Below, piece by piece: positions 61,829 through 64,000 of a stretch of 64,000 nucleotides of DNA (the first letter of the stretch is position 1; the number at the start of each line of letters is the position of its first letter). Below the pieces are notes generated by a model. It was not told the DNA's origin, made no database searches, and was given only the letters and a program-made list of their open reading frames with translations. A program made the translations under genes and the position numbers. The stretch covers positions 362,301-426,300 of the forward strand of contig VXAA01001113.1 of NCBI GenBank assembly GCA_013399115.1. Direction: 5' to 3'. This stretch comes from Anseranas semipalmata (taxonomy: Eukaryota > Chordata > Aves > Anseriformes > Anseranatidae).

Positions 61829-62675
61829 TTTGGGGTCAGTAAGGATGGGTTTCTGCGTCATGAGGCTTAATTCACTCCTGCTCCCCATGTCCCTTGAGGA
61901 CCCTGGAGAGAAGGTGCTGTAGAAATGCACATATTTATCATTCTTTTATTTTGTGAGTTCAGGCTGCTAACTCCTACTGCTTCAAGGTCGTGGCTGGATC
62001 CAAAACATCTGAGACTTGGGACTTCAAAGGGGATCAGGTACAATCCTGCTTCTCTCCACCTTCAGGGCCTGTGCTCGACTTGGAAGAAAGGTGCCACATA
62101 CACGGGCTCTGGCTCGGACATTTCTATGCTCCCCATATTTTTGGGACATTCCTGTTCTCCCATCCTGGTGTTACCAGAGGGCTCCAGAGCCCCTTCTTTC
62201 AGACAGTGTAGAAGAAACTGAAATCACTTCTATAGCTAGTACAATCCTGTATTTCAAGTTCTCTATGGAGGGGAAAAGTGAGGCAAAGGAGAGATACATC
62301 TCTGGTTTGCTCAAAGGACCTATATTTTAGGTGTTTTTTGTACCTACACCCCGAATATCCATCTTCTTTCTGCCACGACATACAAGAAAATTGCAAACCT
62401 GAGCAATACCATCTTACAGTCTTTTGGCATGCAATTTAAATAGACATCTGCACTGGGCATTGGAAACTGAATACCTAAAATTATGAGCTGAATTCCTGAT
62501 GTCAGAAGGGGAAACGTTCTCAATCCAGTTTTAACTGCTGATATTGCAGCATTCAAAAAACTGAGCATTGTGCACCTTCAGGGTTGCTGTACAAAACTGG
62601 ATCCTTACGTAGACTTTCCTTCTCTTCCCAGCTGCTGCCTGGAAAATCTATCACCATCACTGGGGTAGTGTCACC
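61829..62675. other. Unique non-coding DNA, no gene seen
   Basis: Overlapping plus-strand frames at 61925-62330 in all three phases argue against real coding. Confidence 0.4.
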
Positions 62676-62740
62676 ACTGTTTGTCAGATGGGGAAATTGA
62701 CTGAGGCATGGACAACGAGAAAGAGCACAAAGCCATGGAA
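62676..62740 (+). repeat. Possible MIR SINE fragment
   Basis: 'ttgtcagatggggaaattga' then 'ctgaggcatgga' matches the MIR left-core phrase 'acagatggggaaactgaggc' with a small insertion. The right part is not recognisable. Confidence 0.4.
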
Positions 62741-63947
62741 GAAGTTAGCAGAGGAGCTCATATTAAATCTGTACATCTAGGACTGGTTGTTGGCTTCTGG
62801 TTGTTGTCACCCCTCATTGCTGATCGTACCCAGCCATGTAAGGATCTGGAGGACATTGAAGTGGAAATCTACTTGCTTGGTACTAGGAGAGGCACCATGA
62901 GTTGCACCGGTGCAGATCCTAGGCTGGACACGGCTGCAAAAGCAGATAGTTGGGTGCCCAGTCTCCTTTCCTTTCCTTTGTCCAGCCCTGCTTCAGGCTG
63001 CCATGGGGCAGGTGAAGGTCAGGCTCCAGTGGGTGTTCATCCAAGGGGAGCTGGACAGACTGGGCAGGAACAGAGCTCCAGGTGCCAAGGCCAAGGCACC
63101 AGCTTTTTATTTACCCTCTGTAGGTCCTAGTCCTCCTTGCACCAGTAGCCCCAGAAGGCTAGGACACAGCCTGAAGCACTGGCCCATGACTTCCTCCACA
63201 TCTCAGAACACTTCCTGGCATGGTTTTGGCCCCAGCCAACAAGCATGACCCCAGCAGGCACAGCTCAGGAGACAACATTAGGCACTGCAGCAAGGCTGCC
63301 CTGCTTCGGGGGACAGGCAATTTAACTACATGCACACGAGCTTCATCATGCACACCCAGACCCCCGTAAACAGCCCCAATCCCCGGGGGCTCCCATTTAG
63401 CTCCCCAGCTAATGACAACGCTTTTATCCTCCCGATGGCTTTCCAATCAATCGTATCCCAGTGCCCAGCACAAATGAGTGGAGAGGGAAGCGGTCCAGTC
63501 CCTGCCTGCTTTCTGCCACTCAAGTAGATGACCTTGCCCTCAGAGGCCCTCTTGTGCAACCTTCACACTGAGGAATGGGGTGGGAACAGAGGGAAAAATG
63601 CCCCAACGGGCTGGTTGTGGAGTGTTTACGGGCAGAAATAAGGCAAGAGGGACAGCAGGAGGTTTATAGGGTTTGCTGGGGAGAATCCAAGGTGTTTCTA
63701 GTGATGTGTTTTGCTTCACGGGTGGTACCACTGATGGCAATGAACAGGAGCTGGGGAAGCTAATGGTGCGAGTGATGCTGGCATGGAGGAGATAGGAACA
63801 GCACATCTCACTGAGATCAGAAGAGCTGTGTATTCCCCTGGGGGTGAGGAAATACACAGGAGCAGTGTGGCACAGCCACCACCCTAAACCTGCTGTGGGA
63901 TGTACTTCACCACTGTCAACTGTTAACCACTGGGCTTTAATTCTGCT
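62741..63947. other. GC-richer unique DNA, no gene seen
   Basis: Frames up to 140 codons occur on both strands at 62708-63860 but have no recognisable domain and conflict with one another. No splice-bounded exon was identified. Confidence 0.35.
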
Positions 63948-64000
63948 CTGCTAATGAGAAACTGAGGCAGAGAAAGATGCAATGTTAGATGCAATGTTCT
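63948..64000 (+). repeat. Possible MIR fragment and a 12-bp tandem repeat at the window end
   Basis: 'ctaatgagaaactgaggcag' with 'agaaaga' resembles the MIR left core. The final bases, 63976-63999, are 'gatgcaatgtt' plus one base, repeated twice. The element is cut by the window end. Confidence 0.4.

Noticed and set aside
62708..63248. Plus-strand frames of 112-140 codons
   Set aside because: The first begins inside a MIR-like fragment and the frames overlap in different phases. There is no domain signature.
1..64000. Endogenous retrovirus LTRs or internal genes
   Set aside because: No primer-binding site, paired long repeats, or retroviral gag/pol-like frame was noticed.

Overview
This window looks like nuclear DNA from a bird, probably a neognath and possibly a galliform. 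The main evidence is two CR1 LINE 3' ends, at about 12425-12822 and 40160-40332. Both carry the diagnostic CR1 tail: the ORF2 C-terminus, then a 'ctttaaggtcc' stretch, then tandem 'tatgattc' octamers with no poly(A). Overall base composition is moderate, CpG is depleted over most of the window, interspersed repeats are sparse, and microsatellites and poly-T tracts are short. All of this fits an avian intergenic or intronic region. There is no sign of bacterial, organellar or viral gene organisation. The species call is inference from repeat type only.

I could not support any host protein-coding gene, tRNA or rRNA. Open frames reach only about 157 codons and none looks like a known protein family or a clear exon. 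The one recognisable peptide is the C-terminal tail of a CR1 reverse-transcriptase ORF, at 12425-12717. The window is therefore best read as a gene desert or part of a very large intron. Single exons of 50-150 bp cannot be excluded by eye.

Layout. Positions 1-720 are CpG-enriched and may be the edge of a CpG island lying upstream of the window. From 721 to about 12400 is unique sequence with an old MIR-like SINE (2998-3190) and a possible old CR1 tail (5148-5195). The younger CR1 lies at 12425-12822. An 11-base N gap inside a T tract follows at 13858-13868. The block 15430-15920 holds a perfect CArG box and an excess of CpG. From 17 kb to 33 kb the sequence is AT-richer, with microsatellites and fossil CR1 and MIR fragments (28136-28200, 28766-28867, 28945-29095, 30868-31000). 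A compact CpG-rich patch at 33400-33660 has an E-box, an AP-1/MARE-like site and a consensus splice donor, and it is the best candidate here for a cryptic promoter or first exon. A second CpG patch lies at 37060-37370. The right half has the second CR1 tail, MIR-like fragments (39545-39655, 43488-43625, 44905-44997), a homeodomain/TCF-like cluster with nested inverted repeats (48095-48240), an AT-rich block of related palindromic elements (53701-54180), a 41-bp homopurine run (58773-58813), and an antisense old CR1/L3 fragment (61655-61828).

No operon-like or pathway relationship can be described because no genes are supported. What may matter functionally is a set of candidate regulatory patches, all identified from composition and motifs alone. 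Their conservation has not been tested.
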